A DNA stretch of 64,000 nt, taken from the NCBI RefSeq assembly GCF_001956315.1, contig NZ_MOLY01000036.1, positions 1 through 64,000 of the forward strand. Direction: 5' to 3'. Shown piece after piece: positions 8,884-19,288 of the stretch. The translations under genes and the position numbers were made by a program. The first letter of the stretch is position 1. The number at the start of each line of letters is the position of its first letter. The stretch is from Sphingomonas montana. Lineage in GTDB: Bacteria > Pseudomonadota > Alphaproteobacteria > Sphingomonadales > Sphingomonadaceae. Under the pieces are notes generated by a model. It saw only the letters and a program-made list of their open reading frames with translations. It did no database searches and was not told the DNA's origin.

Positions 8884-9471
8884 ATGATCCTCGTCATCGA
8901 CAATTACGACAGCTTCACCTGGAACCTCGTCCACTATCTCCAGGAACTGGGGGCGGAGGTGGAGGTGGTCCGCAACGACGCGATCGGCGCGGGCCAGGCG
9001 ATCGGCACCGGCGCGGACGCGTTCCTGATCTCCCCCGGCCCCTGCACGCCGAACGAGGCGGGCGTCTCGCTCGACCTCGTCGCCGCGGCGGCGGACGCGG
9101 GCAAGCCGCTGCTCGGCGTCTGCCTCGGCCACCAGGCGATCGGTCAGTATTTCGGCGGTCGCGTGGTCCGCGCGGGGCAACTGATGCACGGCAAGACGTC
9201 CCCGATCGACCATGACGGCAGTGGCCTGTTCGCGGACCTGCCCACGCCCTTCATCGCCACCCGCTACCACTCGCTGGTGGTGGAGGACGTGCCCGACACG
9301 CTGACCGTCAACGCGCGCACCGCCGACGGCGTCGTCATGGGCTTTGCCCACCCCACGCTGCCGATCCACAGCGTGCAGTTCCACCCCGAAAGCATCGCCA
9401 CCGAACATGGCCACGCCATGCTCGCCAACTTCATGCGGATCGCCGGCATCCCCGTGCGCGAACGGCCATGA
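8884..9471 (+). CDS. trpG: Anthranilate synthase component II (glutamine amidotransferase)
   Basis: A 195-residue class I glutamine amidotransferase that feeds ammonia to TrpE for anthranilate formation. The catalytic triad is visible: Cys in [11 protein letters not shown] (about residue 79), then His and Glu in SVQFHPESI near residue 170. The start [14 protein letters not shown] is the classic TrpG/PabA N-terminus, so ATG 8884 is chosen over the longer frame from 8848. Stop and trpD start overlap as ATGA. TrpE is not adjacent: the divergent neighbour is the siderophore receptor. The protein may also serve PabB if no separate PabA exists. Confidence 0.94.
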   Translation: MILVIDNYDSFTWNLVHYLQELGAEVEVVRNDAIGAGQAIGTGADAFLISPGPCTPNEAGVSLDLVAAAADAGKPLLGVCLGHQAIGQYFGGRVVRAGQLMHGKTSPIDHDGSGLFADLPTPFIATRYHSLVVEDVPDTLTVNARTADGVVMGFAHPTLPIHSVQFHPESIATEHGHAMLANFMRIAGIPVRERP

Positions 9472-10463
9472 CGACCGTCGCGCTGCTCCCCGATACCGAC
9501 AGCCCGCTTGACCACGCCACCGCACTCGCCGCATTCGGCGACATGCTCGACGGTCGCGTGCCCGATGCACAGGCCGCCGCCTTCCTCACCGGGCTCACCG
9601 TCCGCGAGGAAACCGCGATCGAGATCGCCGCCGCCGCCCAGGCCCTGCGCGAACGCATGATCCCGGTCTCGGCGCCCGCCAACGCGATCGACGTCTGCGG
9701 CACCGGCGGCGACGGCAGCCACAGCCTCAACGTGTCCACCGCGGTCGCGATCGTCGTCGCGGCCTGCGGCATCCCCGTCGCCAAACACGGCAACCGCGCC
9801 GCCTCGTCCAGCGCCGGTGCGGCCGACACGCTGGAGGCACTCGGTCTCGATCTCGACCGCGCCTCCGCGATCGCGGAGGAGACGCTCGACACGATCGGCA
9901 TCGCCTTCCTGTTCGCGCAGAAGCATCACCCGGCGCTCGGCCGGCTCGCCCCCGTCCGCCGCGCGATCGGCCGCCGCACGATCTTCAACCTGATCGGCCC
10001 GATCGCCAACCCGGCGCGTGTCCGCCGCCAGCTGATCGGTGTCGCCCGACCGGACTTTCTGCCGACCTATGCCGCCGCGCTCCGCCTGATCGGCGTCGAC
10101 AGCGCGATGATGGTAGCGGGCGACGAGCCGCTCGACGAACTGTCGGTCTGCGCACCCTCCACCGCGATCCGCATCGGTGCCTGCGGCGACCGGACCGAAC
10201 GGATCACCCCGGCCGACGCCGGCCTGCCGACCTATGGCCCGGACGACTTGCGCGGCGGCGACCCGGCCTACAACGCCGCCGCGCTCACCACGCTGCTGGC
10301 CGGCGCGCCCGGCGCCTATCGCGACGCCGTGCTGCTCAACACCGCCGGCGCGCTGATCGTCGCGGATGCCGCGTCCGACTGGACCGAAGGCGCCGCCCTT
10401 GCCGCCGACGCGATCGATAGCGGCCGCGCCGCCACCCTCCTCTCCCGCTGGATCGCCGCCTGA
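9468..10463 (+). CDS. trpD: Anthranilate phosphoribosyltransferase
   Basis: A 331-residue enzyme that attaches phosphoribosyl to anthranilate, the second step of the tryptophan branch. Key segments are [18 protein letters not shown] (about residues 76-93, the PRPP-binding glycine loop), [21 protein letters not shown], and [11 protein letters not shown] followed by the anthranilate-binding [15 protein letters not shown] region. Start and stop are coupled to trpG (ATGA) and trpC (TGATG), so trpG, trpD, trpC and moaC read as one tightly packed transcript. Confidence 0.95.
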   Translation: MTTVALLPDTDSPLDHATALAAFGDMLDGRVPDAQAAAFLTGLTVREETAIEIAAAAQALRERMIPVSAPANAIDVCGTGGDGSHSLNVSTAVAIVVAACGIPVAKHGNRAASSSAGAADTLEALGLDLDRASAIAEETLDTIGIAFLFAQKHHPALGRLAPVRRAIGRRTIFNLIGPIANPARVRRQLIGVARPDFLPTYAAALRLIGVDSAMMVAGDEPLDELSVCAPSTAIRIGACGDRTERITPADAGLPTYGPDDLRGGDPAYNAAALTTLLAGAPGAYRDAVLLNTAGALIVADAASDWTEGAALAADAIDSGRAATLLSRWIAA

Positions 10464-11254
10464 TGTCCGACCGCCTCCGCGAAATCTGCGCCACCACCCG
10501 CACCCATGTCGCCGCGATGAAGGCCGCGCTGCCGCCGTCCGAACTCGCCGCCCGCATCGCCGCCGCCACGCCGCCTCGCGGCTTCCGCGCCGCGCTCGAC
10601 GCAAAGGTCGCGGCCGGCGGCTACGGCCTGATCGCGGAGATCAAGAAGGCCTCCCCCTCCAAGGGCCTCATCCGCGAGGATTTCGATCCGCCCGCCCACG
10701 CGCGCGCCTATGCCGCCGGCGGGGCCGCCTGCCTCTCGGTCCTGACCGACCGGCCGTATTTCCAGGGCGACGACGTGTACCTCGTCGCCGCCCGCGCCGC
10801 CGTGACGATCCCCGCGCTCCGCAAGGACTTCATGGTCGATCCGTGGCAGGTGGCCGAAGCGCGCGCGCTGGGTGCCGACGCCATTCTCATCATCGTCGCC
10901 GCACTCGACGACGCGCAGATGACCGAGATTGAGTCCGCCGCGATCGACCACGGCATGGACGTGCTGGTCGAGGTCCACGACCGCACCGAACTCGACCGCG
11001 CGCTTGCGCTGCGGAGCCGGCTGATCGGCGTCAACAACCGCGACCTGCGCGACTTCTCGGTCGATCTGGCGCGGACCGAGGAACTGGCCGGCCTTGTGCC
11101 CGCCGGCACCACGCTCGTAGCCGAAAGCGGCATCACCGGTCCGGCCGACGTTGCCCGGCTGGCCGCGCACGGCATCCGCTGCTTCCTCGTCGGCGAAACG
11201 CTCATGCGCCATGCCGACGTCGAATCGGCGACCCGCGCGTTGCTGACGGCATGA
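10463..11254 (+). CDS. trpC: Indole-3-glycerol phosphate synthase
   Basis: A 263-residue TIM-barrel enzyme that cyclises carboxyphenylamino-deoxyribulose phosphate to indole-3-glycerol phosphate. It contains the signature [13 protein letters not shown] (about residues 56-68), [11 protein letters not shown], the EVHDRTEL strand, the [10 protein letters not shown] loop, and the phosphate-binding [10 protein letters not shown] near the end. It is monofunctional, not fused to TrpF. The ATG shares a base with the trpD stop, and the stop overlaps the moaC start (ATGA). Confidence 0.95.
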   Translation: MSDRLREICATTRTHVAAMKAALPPSELAARIAAATPPRGFRAALDAKVAAGGYGLIAEIKKASPSKGLIREDFDPPAHARAYAAGGAACLSVLTDRPYFQGDDVYLVAARAAVTIPALRKDFMVDPWQVAEARALGADAILIIVAALDDAQMTEIESAAIDHGMDVLVEVHDRTELDRALALRSRLIGVNNRDLRDFSVDLARTEELAGLVPAGTTLVAESGITGPADVARLAAHGIRCFLVGETLMRHADVESATRALLTA

Positions 11255-11721
11255 CCACGCTCACCCACCTCGACGACCGCGGCGCCGCCCGCATGGTCGA
11301 CGTCACCGCAAAGCCCGACACCCGCCGCTCGGCCACGGCCAGCGGCCACATCGCGATCGCGCCCGCCGCGCTCGCCGCAATCCGCGACGGCGCGGTGGCG
11401 AAGGGCGACGTCCTGGCCGTCGCGCGCATCGCCGGCATCATGGCCGCCAAGCGCGCGTCCGACCTCATCCCGCTCTGTCACCCGCTCCCGATCGGCGGCG
11501 TCACGATCGACCTGGAACTGGCCGACGCGGGCATCACCGTCACTGCCACCGTCGTCACCACCCACGGCACCGGCGTGGAGATGGAAGCGATGACCGCCGT
11601 CTCGGTCGCCCTCCTGACGATCTACGACATGGCGAAAGCCCTCGACCGCGCCATGACCATCGGCCAGGTCCGGCTGCTCGCCAAATCCGGCGGCCGCTCC
11701 GGCGACTGGCACGCGGCGTGA
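11251..11721 (+). CDS. moaC: Cyclic pyranopterin monophosphate synthase
   Basis: A 156-residue enzyme of molybdenum cofactor synthesis, converting the MoaA product to cyclic pyranopterin monophosphate. Nearly every family signature is present: [32 protein letters not shown] with the catalytic His, [16 protein letters not shown], and the C-terminal MAKALDRAM with its lysine. It is coupled to trpC by an ATGA overlap and followed, after a large hairpin repeat, by moeA, so the trp operon continues into cofactor genes. Confidence 0.95.
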   Translation: MTTLTHLDDRGAARMVDVTAKPDTRRSATASGHIAIAPAALAAIRDGAVAKGDVLAVARIAGIMAAKRASDLIPLCHPLPIGGVTIDLELADAGITVTATVVTTHGTGVEMEAMTAVSVALLTIYDMAKALDRAMTIGQVRLLAKSGGRSGDWHAA

Positions 11722-11742
11722 AATCGCTCTCCAATTCCTCCA

Positions 11743-11850
11743 TTCGGTTCGAGCGTGTCGAGAACGGGCCACCCTCCACCACCCCGTTTGGTTCGAGCCT
11801 GTCGAGAACCGTGTGCAGGGTTCTCGCCAGCCTCGAACCAGACGGGGTGG
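11743..11850. repeat. Family C repeat: partial copy plus 31-bp hairpin between moaC and moeA
   Basis: A half copy (TCGGTTCGAGCGTGTCGAGAAC) at 11744-11765 is followed by a full inverted repeat. The left arm runs from 11779 to about 11810 and the right arm from about 11818 to 11850, with one T-G wobble, one mismatch and a loop of roughly seven bases. The right arm ends in GGGGTGG at 11844-11850, eight bases before the moeA ATG, where its ribosome binding site should be, so the hairpin could restrict moeA translation. Confidence 0.8.
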
Positions 11851-11857
11851 CTGAAGC

Positions 11858-13042
11858 ATGACCCTCCTCCCCGTCCCCGAAGCCCTCGCGCGGCTACTCG
11901 CGCTGGCCCCCGCGCTGGAGACCGAACAGGCGCCGCTCCTCGCGGCACTCGACCGCACGCTGGCCGCCCCAATCCACGCCACCCGCACGCAACCGGCCGC
12001 CGACCTGTCCGCTATGGACGGCTACGCGCTCCGCTTCGCCGAACTGCGCCAGCCGCTGACCGTCACGGGCGAGGCCGCCGCCGGTGTCGCCCCCTTCGCC
12101 ATCGCACCGGGTCACGCCGCGCGGATCTTCACCGGCGGGGCCGTGCCGGACGGCGCCGACGTTGTCCTGATCCAGGAGGAAGCGATCCGCGACGGCGACC
12201 GGTTGACACTCGGTGGCGAAGGCCCACCCGCCCCCGGCGCGCACATCCGGCGAAAGGGGTCGGACTTCACGACCGGCGATCTGCTGCTGCCGGCCGGAAC
12301 CGTCGTTACCCCCGCGGTCGTGGCCCTGGCGGCGGCCGCCGGCCACGCCCTGCTGCCCGTCTTGCGCCGGCCACGGATCGTCATCCTGTCGACCGGCGAC
12401 GAACTGGTTCCGCCCGGTACGCCCGCGACCGGCATCCAGCTTCCCTCGTCCAACGCACCGATGCTCGCCGCCCTCCTCGCCCGCCTGCCGGTCGAGGTGC
12501 AGGACCGCGGCATCGTTCGCGACGACCTGCCCACACTCACCGCCGCCTTCCGCGATGCCGCGGCCTGGGCGGACATCATCGTCACCACCGGCGGCGCCTC
12601 GGTCGGCGATCACGACCTCGTCCGCCCGGCGCTGGTCGCCGCCGGTGCGGAGATAGATTTCTGGCGGCTCGCGCTGAAACCCGGCAAGCCGCTGATGGCC
12701 GGGCATATCGGCGCGACGGTCGCGCTCGGCCTGCCCGGCAATCCGATCTCGGCCTATGTCACGGCGCTTCTGTTCCTGCTGCCGCTCGCCGCCCGGCTTG
12801 CCGGCGCGGATCATCTGCTCCCTCCGCCGGAAACGATGCCGCTCGCCACGCCGCTGCCCGCCACCGGCCCGCGCCGCGAATATGTCCGCGCCGCGGACCG
12901 CGAGGGGGCCGCCTGCCCGTTGACCGGTCAGGACAGCGCCGCCCTCCGCCGGCTGCCGGAGGCCGCTGTGCTGGTCCTGCGCGATGCCCACAGCCCGCCC
13001 GCGGTGGCCGGCGCGATGGTGACGGTCGTTCGCATCGCTTGA
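11858..13042 (+). CDS. moeA: Molybdopterin molybdenumtransferase
   Basis: A 394-residue enzyme that inserts molybdate into adenylylated molybdopterin. Domains in order: N-terminal MoeA domain (PAADLSAMDGYA near residue 50 and the RIFTGGAVPDGAD loop), the central MoCF-binding domain with STGDELVPPG, SNAPML, TTGGASVGDHD and KPGKPLMAG, GLPGNPISAYV near residue 300, and a C-terminal beta-barrel. The ATG at 11858 follows a weak GGGGTGG site that lies in the arm of a hairpin. The stop codon is part of a TTGACA hexamer that may serve lexA. Confidence 0.94.
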   Translation: MTLLPVPEALARLLALAPALETEQAPLLAALDRTLAAPIHATRTQPAADLSAMDGYALRFAELRQPLTVTGEAAAGVAPFAIAPGHAARIFTGGAVPDGADVVLIQEEAIRDGDRLTLGGEGPPAPGAHIRRKGSDFTTGDLLLPAGTVVTPAVVALAAAAGHALLPVLRRPRIVILSTGDELVPPGTPATGIQLPSSNAPMLAALLARLPVEVQDRGIVRDDLPTLTAAFRDAAAWADIIVTTGGASVGDHDLVRPALVAAGAEIDFWRLALKPGKPLMAGHIGATVALGLPGNPISAYVTALLFLLPLAARLAGADHLLPPPETMPLATPLPATGPRREYVRAADREGAACPLTGQDSAALRRLPEAAVLVLRDAHSPPAVAGAMVTVVRIA

Positions 13043-13067
13043 CAGGGGTCGATCCTGTTCCTACACG
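13039..13067 (+). promoter_or_regulatory. Possible lexA promoter
   Basis: A perfect -35 hexamer TTGACA at 13039-13044 overlaps the moeA stop. After 17 bases comes TACACG (13062-13067), a poor -10 match. The SOS box begins at the last base of that hexamer, a placement suited to LexA repression. Assignment rests on spacing alone. Confidence 0.4.
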
Positions 13068-13081
13068 TTCCCCGTTCGTTC
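13067..13081 (+). promoter_or_regulatory. LexA operator (alphaproteobacterial SOS box)
   Basis: GTTC, seven bases (CCCGTTC), GTTC is an exact match to the GTTC-N7-GTTC direct-repeat operator known for alphaproteobacterial LexA. It ends 18 bases before the lexA start, so LexA very probably represses its own gene. Confidence 0.85.
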
Positions 13082-13099
13082 CTTCGAAGGGGTCCAGCA

Positions 13100-13777
13100 A
13101 TGCTCACGCGCAAGCAGCATGAGTTGCTCAGTTTTATCAGCGACCGTCTCGGCGAAACCGGCGTGTCGCCCTCGTTCGAGGAAATGAAGGAGGCGCTCGA
13201 CCTGAAATCCAAGTCCGGCGTCCACCGGCTGGTCAGTGCGCTGGAAGAACGCAATTTCATCCGCCGCCTGCCCAACCGCGCCCGCGCGCTGGAAGTGATG
13301 CGCCTGCCCGAAGGCATGAAGCCGCTCGCGGCCGCGCCGCGCAGCCCGGCGATCGTCGCGCCCCGTGCGCCGATGCCGATTCTGGCCGCCGCCAACGACG
13401 TGCTCGACATCCCGCTGCACGGCCGCATCGCCGCCGGCCTTCCGATCGAGGCGATCGAGGGGCAGAGCATGTTGTCCGTCCCTGCCGCCCTGCTCGGCCC
13501 CGGCGAACATTATGCCCTGGAAGTGTCCGGCGATTCGATGGTCGAGGCGGGCATCCTCGACGGCGACTACGCCCTTGTCCGCCGGCAGGAGGAGGCGCGC
13601 GAAGGCGACATCGTCGTGGCCCTCGTCCACGAACATGAAGCGACGCTGAAATATTGGCGCCATGAAGGCGAACTCGTCCGCCTCGACCCCGCCAACCGCG
13701 CCCACGACCCGCAACGCTACGCCCCCGACGAAGTCCGCGTCCAGGGCCGCCTGGCCGGCCTGCTCCGGCGCTACTGA
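13100..13777 (+). CDS. lexA: SOS repressor LexA
   Basis: A 225-residue repressor and self-cleaving serine protease. The N-terminal winged helix (residues 1-68, [23 protein letters not shown]) binds DNA. A linker rich in Ala and Pro leads to the cleavage site A112-G113 in [12 protein letters not shown], and the C-terminal protease domain holds the dyad S146 ([14 protein letters not shown]) and K184 (ATLKYWR). RecA filaments would trigger cleavage after DNA damage. It has its own SOS box. The ATG at 13100 gives the standard N-terminus [10 protein letters not shown]. Confidence 0.96.
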   Translation: MLTRKQHELLSFISDRLGETGVSPSFEEMKEALDLKSKSGVHRLVSALEERNFIRRLPNRARALEVMRLPEGMKPLAAAPRSPAIVAPRAPMPILAAANDVLDIPLHGRIAAGLPIEAIEGQSMLSVPAALLGPGEHYALEVSGDSMVEAGILDGDYALVRRQEEAREGDIVVALVHEHEATLKYWRHEGELVRLDPANRAHDPQRYAPDEVRVQGRLAGLLRRY

Positions 13778-13862
13778 CCCTGCTGCATCAGCCCGGAATG
13801 GTATTCGGGACCTGTTGCGCTGCCCCTTGACGGGGACCCATCAAACAACATCGCGCAACGAA

Positions 13863-13902
13863 GCCCTCTCCCGCCTTCGCGGGAAAGGGTGGGGTGAGGG
13901 TC
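13863..13902. repeat. Family E repeat, copy 1
   Basis: GCCCTCTCCCGCCTTCGCGG followed by GAAAGGGTGGGGTGAGGG. The CCCGC/GCGGG core forms a small hairpin. Similar CCCTCTCC...GGGTGAGGG elements occur at 45692-45731 and, more loosely, at 46638-46674, 59844-59877 and 61704-61755. It lies in the 204-bp gap between the convergent lexA and comEC genes. Confidence 0.65.
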
Positions 13903-13981
13903 TGCTGACCTTCTACCTTCCGCAATCGAAAACTATCGCCCATCATCAGAAACCAAGTCCGGCGTCCGGCGTCAACAACGC

Positions 13982-16171
13982 TCACTGTCCCGCCTCCTCG
14001 CCAGCAGTCCGCGTGACCCGCGCCGACAGCCCGCCGCCCCGCATTTTGCGCGAATGAAGCGCATCACCCGGCCTGAACTGTCGATCACGCCGCCCGTACC
14101 TCGTCCGCACCACCGCCACCGGCACCCAGGGATGCGCATCCCCCGCCCGCCGCACCGTCCGTACCTTCGCCGCGGTCAGGTCGATCGCCAGCCCCCCGGT
14201 CCGGGCCAGCAGCCCGCGATCCGCGCGGATCCAGCGCGGCGTGCAGCTTCGCGGCAGATACCGGTCGCTGACCACGATATCGGCCGCGGCGCACGCCCGG
14301 TTCATCTCGGCGATGGCGACCAGATAGGCGCTCCGCGTCGCCAGCAGCCGCCAAGTCCGCCCGCCACGCACGATATCGGCCACGCACAGGTCCGCGCTGC
14401 ACGCCCCGCCCGCCACGCTCTCGAATTCGCCTGCCTCCGCGCTCACCCCGGCATTCTCGCCCAGCAGCCCGCGGACATAGTCCCCCGCCCGCGGCCGCAG
14501 CAGCGCCAGCGATCCGTCCCGCCCACGCAACGCCAGATGCCGCCCGTCGCCCGTCACCAGCAGGTCGGGTGCCGGTGTCGCCAGCGCCCATGTCGCCCCG
14601 ACTGCCAGCGGCACCAGCCCCAGCCGCCGCCACCGCGTCCGCCACAGCGCGATCCACAGCCCGCCCGCCACCATCGCCGCATAGGCCCCGTCCGGCATTG
14701 CGGGCAGCGCCTGCACCGATCCCGGCGCCACCGCGACCGCGCGCGACAGCCACAGCAGCCCGTCCGTCGCCATCCCCGCGATCCACCATGCCGGCCGCCC
14801 CAGCCCCGCGGTATCGAGCAGCAAGGCCATCGCCTCCGCCGGCATGATGACGAAGGTGGTCAGCGGGATCGCGACGATGTTCGCCGCCGCCCCGTACAGC
14901 CCGGCCTTGTGGAAATGATATAGCGCGATCGGCATCAGTGCGATCTCCACCACCACGCCCGTCGCCAGCAGCATTGCCAGCGCGCGGCCCCAGCGGCGCA
15001 CCATTCCCGCCTCGTTGGCGGCGGACAGTCGCCGTGCGAGCGGCCATTCCGCGAACGCCACGATCGCGGTGACCGCGGCGAAACTCAGCTGGGAACTCGC
15101 CCCCGTCACCGCCTCCGGCCACAATGCCAGCACGAATAGCGCGCCCGCCGCCACCAGCCGCAGCGTCACCGCCTCCCGCCCGATCGCGATCCCCGCCAGC
15201 ACCAGGATCGCGGCCACGCAGGACCGGATCGTCGGCACTTCCGCCCCGGTCAGCAACGTGTACCCCACCCCCATGCCCGCGCCGCACCCCGCCGCGATCA
15301 GCGGCAGCGGAAACCGCAGCGCGGCCCACGGACTGAACGCCAGCAGCCGCAGCACGATCAGCATCGTCGTCGCCACCACCGCGGTCACGTGCAGCCCGCT
15401 GACCGACAGCAGATGTGCCAGCCCGCTGCGCCGCATTGCCTCCGCCTCCGCCAGCGGCAGAGCGCCCTGGTCGCCGGTCGCCAGCGCGGTCGCGAAACCG
15501 CCCGCCGCACCCGGCAGCCGCGCCTGGATATGCGCCGACAGCCGCGCCCGCGTCGCGGCCAGCCCGTCATGCGTGACCGGGGCGGCCTGCACCACGCGGA
15601 TGCCGGGCAGCGCCTTGCCCGTAGCACCGATCCGCTGGAACCAGGCGACCCGCGCAAAGGCATAGCCGCCCGGCACCGCCGCATCGGCCGGCGGCATCAA
15701 CCGCGCGCGCAGCGCCAGCCGCGCCCCCGGTGCCAGCCCCGCCGGCACGTCCGCGTCGGCGATGTTCACCCGCACCCGCGGCGGCAACAACGCATCCGGC
15801 ATCACGTCGGGGGCCAGCATGACCCGCACCAGCGCGCGCGCCGGCAGCGGATCGACCGAGAGGACCCGCGCCGTCATCGTCGCCACCGTCGTCCGCGCCA
15901 GCACCGGCGCCGCGACCCGTTCTGCCCGCAGCCAGATCAGCGCACAGCCGATCGCGCAGAGCCCAGCGAACACTGCCATCCCCCGCGCCGCACGCCCGCC
16001 GCCCGGCACCGCCAGCGCGGCCAGCGCTGTCCCGCCCGCCAGCAGCAGGAACACCGTCCACGCGCCCGCATCCGGCAACAGGAACCACGCCGTGATCCCG
16101 CAGGCCAGCGCGACGGGGCACCACAGCACCAGCTGGTCGCGCTCCGCCTCCAGCCACCGTTCGACGGACAT
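13982..16171 (-). CDS. comEC: ComEC/Rec2-type DNA-uptake membrane protein
   Basis: A 729-residue inner-membrane protein related to the ComEC channel that passes single-stranded DNA during transformation. Hydrophobic helices near the N-terminus precede a DUF4131-like soluble region; the Competence domain follows, with [13 protein letters not shown] and the helix-rich segment through [20 protein letters not shown]. The C-terminal 200 residues keep the position of the metallo-beta-lactamase-like domain but show no HxHxDH metal motif, so it is degenerate or absent. ATG 16171 is used; ATG 16237 is an in-frame alternative, neither with a strong ribosome site. It diverges from gltX. Whether this strain is naturally competent cannot be judged. 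Confidence 0.85.
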   Translation of the reverse strand: MSVERWLEAERDQLVLWCPVALACGITAWFLLPDAGAWTVFLLLAGGTALAALAVPGGGRAARGMAVFAGLCAIGCALIWLRAERVAAPVLARTTVATMTARVLSVDPLPARALVRVMLAPDVMPDALLPPRVRVNIADADVPAGLAPGARLALRARLMPPADAAVPGGYAFARVAWFQRIGATGKALPGIRVVQAAPVTHDGLAATRARLSAHIQARLPGAAGGFATALATGDQGALPLAEAEAMRRSGLAHLLSVSGLHVTAVVATTMLIVLRLLAFSPWAALRFPLPLIAAGCGAGMGVGYTLLTGAEVPTIRSCVAAILVLAGIAIGREAVTLRLVAAGALFVLALWPEAVTGASSQLSFAAVTAIVAFAEWPLARRLSAANEAGMVRRWGRALAMLLATGVVVEIALMPIALYHFHKAGLYGAAANIVAIPLTTFVIMPAEAMALLLDTAGLGRPAWWIAGMATDGLLWLSRAVAVAPGSVQALPAMPDGAYAAMVAGGLWIALWRTRWRRLGLVPLAVGATWALATPAPDLLVTGDGRHLALRGRDGSLALLRPRAGDYVRGLLGENAGVSAEAGEFESVAGGACSADLCVADIVRGGRTWRLLATRSAYLVAIAEMNRACAAADIVVSDRYLPRSCTPRWIRADRGLLARTGGLAIDLTAAKVRTVRRAGDAHPWVPVAVVRTRYGRRDRQFRPGDALHSRKMRGGGLSARVTRTAGEEAGQ

Positions 16172-16292
16172 GACGATCCGTGCGCCGGCTCGCCCCGCCG
16201 CACCCCCTCCCCCCTCTTTGAGCCGCCACCCCCGCATGCTAGGGGCGTGGCCGAACCGACTGGCCATGCGCCGATCCTTGGAGAAAGCGCGC

Positions 16293-17747
16293 ATGGACGC
16301 AAGTGCCGATACTGCCCCAGAGACCACGCCCTCCGAAATGATCGTGACGCGGTTCGCCCCGTCGCCCACCGGCTTCCTGCACATTGGTGGCGCGCGCACG
16401 GCGCTGTTCAACTGGCTGCTCGCGCGCCGTGCCGGCGGGCGTTTCCTGCTGCGGATCGAGGACACCGACCGCGCCCGATCGACCCAGCCGGCGATCGACG
16501 CCATCCTGGACGGCATGCGCTGGCTCGGGCTCGACTGGGACGGTGAACCGGTGTTCCAGTTCCAGCGCGCCGCGCGCCATGCGGAAGTCGCGCAGGCGAT
16601 GCTCGACCAAGGCCATGCCTACAAATGCTTCGCCACGCCGGAGGAACTGGAGGCGATGCGCGCCGACCAGAAGGCCCGCAAGCAGCCGCTGCGCTATGAC
16701 GGCCGCTGGCGCGATCGTGATCCGGCGGAGGCACCCGACGGTGCACCCTTCGTCGTCCGGCTGCGCGCCGAAATCAGTGGCGCGACCACGATCCACGACC
16801 GGGTCCAGGGCGACGTGACCGTCCAGAATGCGGAACTGGACGACATGGTCCTGCTCCGGTCGGACGGGACGCCCACCTACATGCTGGCCGTGGTGGTGGA
16901 CGATCACGACATGGGCGTGACCCACGTGGTGCGCGGCGACGATCATCTCAACAACGCCTTCCGCCAGCTCGGCATCGTGCGGGCGATGGGGTGGGCCGAG
17001 CCGGTCTATGCCCATATCCCGCTGATCCACGGGCCGGACGGGGCCAAGCTGTCCAAGCGCCACGGCGCGCTCGGGGTCGAGGCTTACCGCGACGAACTCG
17101 GCATCCTGCCCGAAGCGCTCGACAACTACCTGCTCCGGCTCGGCTGGGGCCATGGTGACACCGACATCATCGACCGCGCGGCCGCGACGCAGCTGTTCGA
17201 CCTGGCCGATGTCGGCCGCTCGCCGTCGCGCACCGACATCAAGAAGCTGGAAAATCTGAACGGCCATTATATCCGCGAGGCGGACGACGCGCGCCTGACC
17301 GACCTCGTCGCGCCGCGCGTCGCCGCGTTGATCGGGCGCGATCTGACCGAATCTGACCGCGAATTGCTGCTCCGCGGCATGGCGGAATTGAAGCCACGGG
17401 CGCGGGATTTGAACGATCTGGCCGATGGCGCATTGTTTCTGTTCCGCACCCGCCCACTTGCGATGGATGACAAGGCGCAAGCCCTGCTCCAAGGTGAGGC
17501 ACCGGTCCTGCTCGCGACGATCGCGGCGGAACTGGCGGGTGTGGCGACATGGGACGTGGCCGGTGTGGAGGCCGCGCTCCGGGTCGTCGCCGAACGGGCG
17601 GGACTGGGTCTCGGGAAGGTCGCGCAGCCGCTTCGTGCGGCGCTGACCGGTCGGACCACGTCGCCCGGCATCTTCGACGTGCTGGCGCTGCTGGGCCGGG
17701 ACGAAACGCTGGCCCGCATCGGCGATCGCACTGCGACCGCCGCCTAG
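16293..17747 (+). CDS. gltX: Glutamate--tRNA ligase
   Basis: A 484-residue class I aminoacyl-tRNA synthetase that charges tRNA-Glu. The HIGH-type motif is [20 protein letters not shown] near residue 30; the KMSKS-type motif is [10 protein letters not shown] near residue 255; the C-terminal helical cage recognises the anticodon. The start at 16293 has GGAGA nine bases upstream and adds 15 residues to the conserved core; a second possible start is the Met of MIVTRFAPS. Many alphaproteobacteria carry two gltX genes, one serving tRNA-Gln as well; which one this is cannot be told. It is followed 22 bp later by gltA. Confidence 0.93.
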   Translation: MDASADTAPETTPSEMIVTRFAPSPTGFLHIGGARTALFNWLLARRAGGRFLLRIEDTDRARSTQPAIDAILDGMRWLGLDWDGEPVFQFQRAARHAEVAQAMLDQGHAYKCFATPEELEAMRADQKARKQPLRYDGRWRDRDPAEAPDGAPFVVRLRAEISGATTIHDRVQGDVTVQNAELDDMVLLRSDGTPTYMLAVVVDDHDMGVTHVVRGDDHLNNAFRQLGIVRAMGWAEPVYAHIPLIHGPDGAKLSKRHGALGVEAYRDELGILPEALDNYLLRLGWGHGDTDIIDRAAATQLFDLADVGRSPSRTDIKKLENLNGHYIREADDARLTDLVAPRVAALIGRDLTESDRELLLRGMAELKPRARDLNDLADGALFLFRTRPLAMDDKAQALLQGEAPVLLATIAAELAGVATWDVAGVEAALRVVAERAGLGLGKVAQPLRAALTGRTTSPGIFDVLALLGRDETLARIGDRTATAA

Positions 17748-17769
17748 GATTGAACAGGAGGAATAGCTT

Positions 17770-19053
17770 ATGGCCGACACGGCAAAATTTGAACTGGGCG
17801 GCAAGGGTTTCGAATATCCCGTCCTGTCCGGCTCCACCGGCCCGGACGTCGTTGATATCCGCAAGCTGTACGCGCAGACCGGCGCGTTCACCTACGACCC
17901 CGGCTTCACGTCGACCGCCAGTTGCGAATCGTCGATCACCTATATCGACGGCGATGCCGGCATCCTGCTGCACCGCGGTTATCCGATCGACCAGCTGGCC
18001 GAACAGTCGACCTTCATGGAGGTCGCCTATCTGCTGCTGAACGGCGAACTGCCCGAGGGCACGACGCTGGAGGAGTTCAAGACGACCATCACGCGCCACA
18101 CCATGGTGAACGAGCAGCTCGCGACCTTCTTCCGCGGGTTCCGCCGCGATGCGCATCCCATGGCGATCCTGTGCGGCGTCGTCGGCGCGCTCAGTGCCTT
18201 CTACCACGACTCCACCGACATCACCGACCCGCAGCAGCGCATGATCGCCAGCCACCGGCTGATCGCCAAGATGCCGACGATCGCGGCGATGGCGTATAAA
18301 TATTCGGTGGGGCAGCCCTTCGTCTATCCGCGCAACGACCTGAGCTACACCGCGAACTTCCTGCGCATGACCTTCTCGGTCCCGGCGGAGGAATATGAGG
18401 TCGATCCGGTCGTCGAGGCGGCGATGGACAAGATCTTCATCCTTCACGCCGATCATGAACAGAATGCGTCCACCTCGACCGTCCGGCTCGCCGGGTCGTC
18501 GGGTGCCAATCCGTTCGCCTGCATCGCGGCCGGCATCGCCTGCCTCTGGGGTCCCGCGCATGGCGGCGCCAACGAAGCGGCGCTCAACATGCTGCGTGAA
18601 ATCGGCACGCCGGATCGTATTCCGGAATATATCGCCCGCGCCAAGAACAAGGACGATCCGTTCCGCCTGATGGGTTTCGGCCACCGCGTGTACAAGAATT
18701 TCGATCCACGCGCGAAGGTGTTGTCCAAGGCGGCGGGCGAGGTTCTGGCCAAGCTCGGCAAGAACGATCCGGTGCTCGACACCGCGCGCGAACTGGAACG
18801 GATCGCGCTCGAGGATCCCTACTTCATCGACAAGAAGCTGTACCCGAACGTCGATTTCTATTCGGGCGTCATCCTGTCGGCGATCGGTTTTCCGACGACG
18901 ATGTTCACCGTTCTCTTCGCACTTGCCCGCACCACCGGCTGGGTCGCGCAGTGGAACGAGATGATCGCAGACCCGGAGCAGAAGATCGGCCGCCCGCGCC
19001 AGCTCTACACCGGTGCGACGCAACGCGACTACATCCCCGTCGCCGATCGCTGA
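17770..19053 (+). CDS. gltA: Citrate synthase
   Basis: A 427-residue type II (hexameric) citrate synthase, joining acetyl-CoA and oxaloacetate to start the TCA cycle. Catalytic regions are [15 protein letters not shown] (about residues 225-239), [12 protein letters not shown] (about 260-271), and [15 protein letters not shown] with the active-site Asp further on in VDFYSG. The ribosome site is unusually strong for this window: AGGAGGAA at 17756-17763, six bases before the ATG. A perfect 11-bp hairpin follows the stop. Confidence 0.96.
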   Translation: MADTAKFELGGKGFEYPVLSGSTGPDVVDIRKLYAQTGAFTYDPGFTSTASCESSITYIDGDAGILLHRGYPIDQLAEQSTFMEVAYLLLNGELPEGTTLEEFKTTITRHTMVNEQLATFFRGFRRDAHPMAILCGVVGALSAFYHDSTDITDPQQRMIASHRLIAKMPTIAAMAYKYSVGQPFVYPRNDLSYTANFLRMTFSVPAEEYEVDPVVEAAMDKIFILHADHEQNASTSTVRLAGSSGANPFACIAAGIACLWGPAHGGANEAALNMLREIGTPDRIPEYIARAKNKDDPFRLMGFGHRVYKNFDPRAKVLSKAAGEVLAKLGKNDPVLDTARELERIALEDPYFIDKKLYPNVDFYSGVILSAIGFPTTMFTVLFALARTTGWVAQWNEMIADPEQKIGRPRQLYTGATQRDYIPVADR

Positions 19054-19060
19054 TCCTTGC

Positions 19061-19092
19061 TCTCCCTCCCCTGGATTGACGGGGGAGGGAGA
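19061..19092 (+). terminator. Terminator-like hairpin after gltA
   Basis: TCTCCCTCCCC (19061-19071) and GGGGAGGGAGA (19082-19092) form a perfect 11-bp stem seven bases after the gltA stop. Only a short ATTT follows, so it may act as an RNA 3' end protector rather than a strict intrinsic terminator. The C/G-rich arms resemble the dispersed family E repeats. Confidence 0.55.
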
Positions 19093-19288
19093 ATTTGGCG
19101 ACAACCGCTCGCGGGTTTACACGAAGCGTGCAGCGCGCGTGACACGGTGAACCTGCCCACCGCGATACCAGGCTTCCGGCCGATGACGATCTTGTGGGGG
19201 AGCGGCAGTCCCCGCCGCGTGCTGCATCGCAGATCATCAGATTATGCGATGCTCCCGGATCCCGCGAAAAAAGTCATGCTCCGGACCG

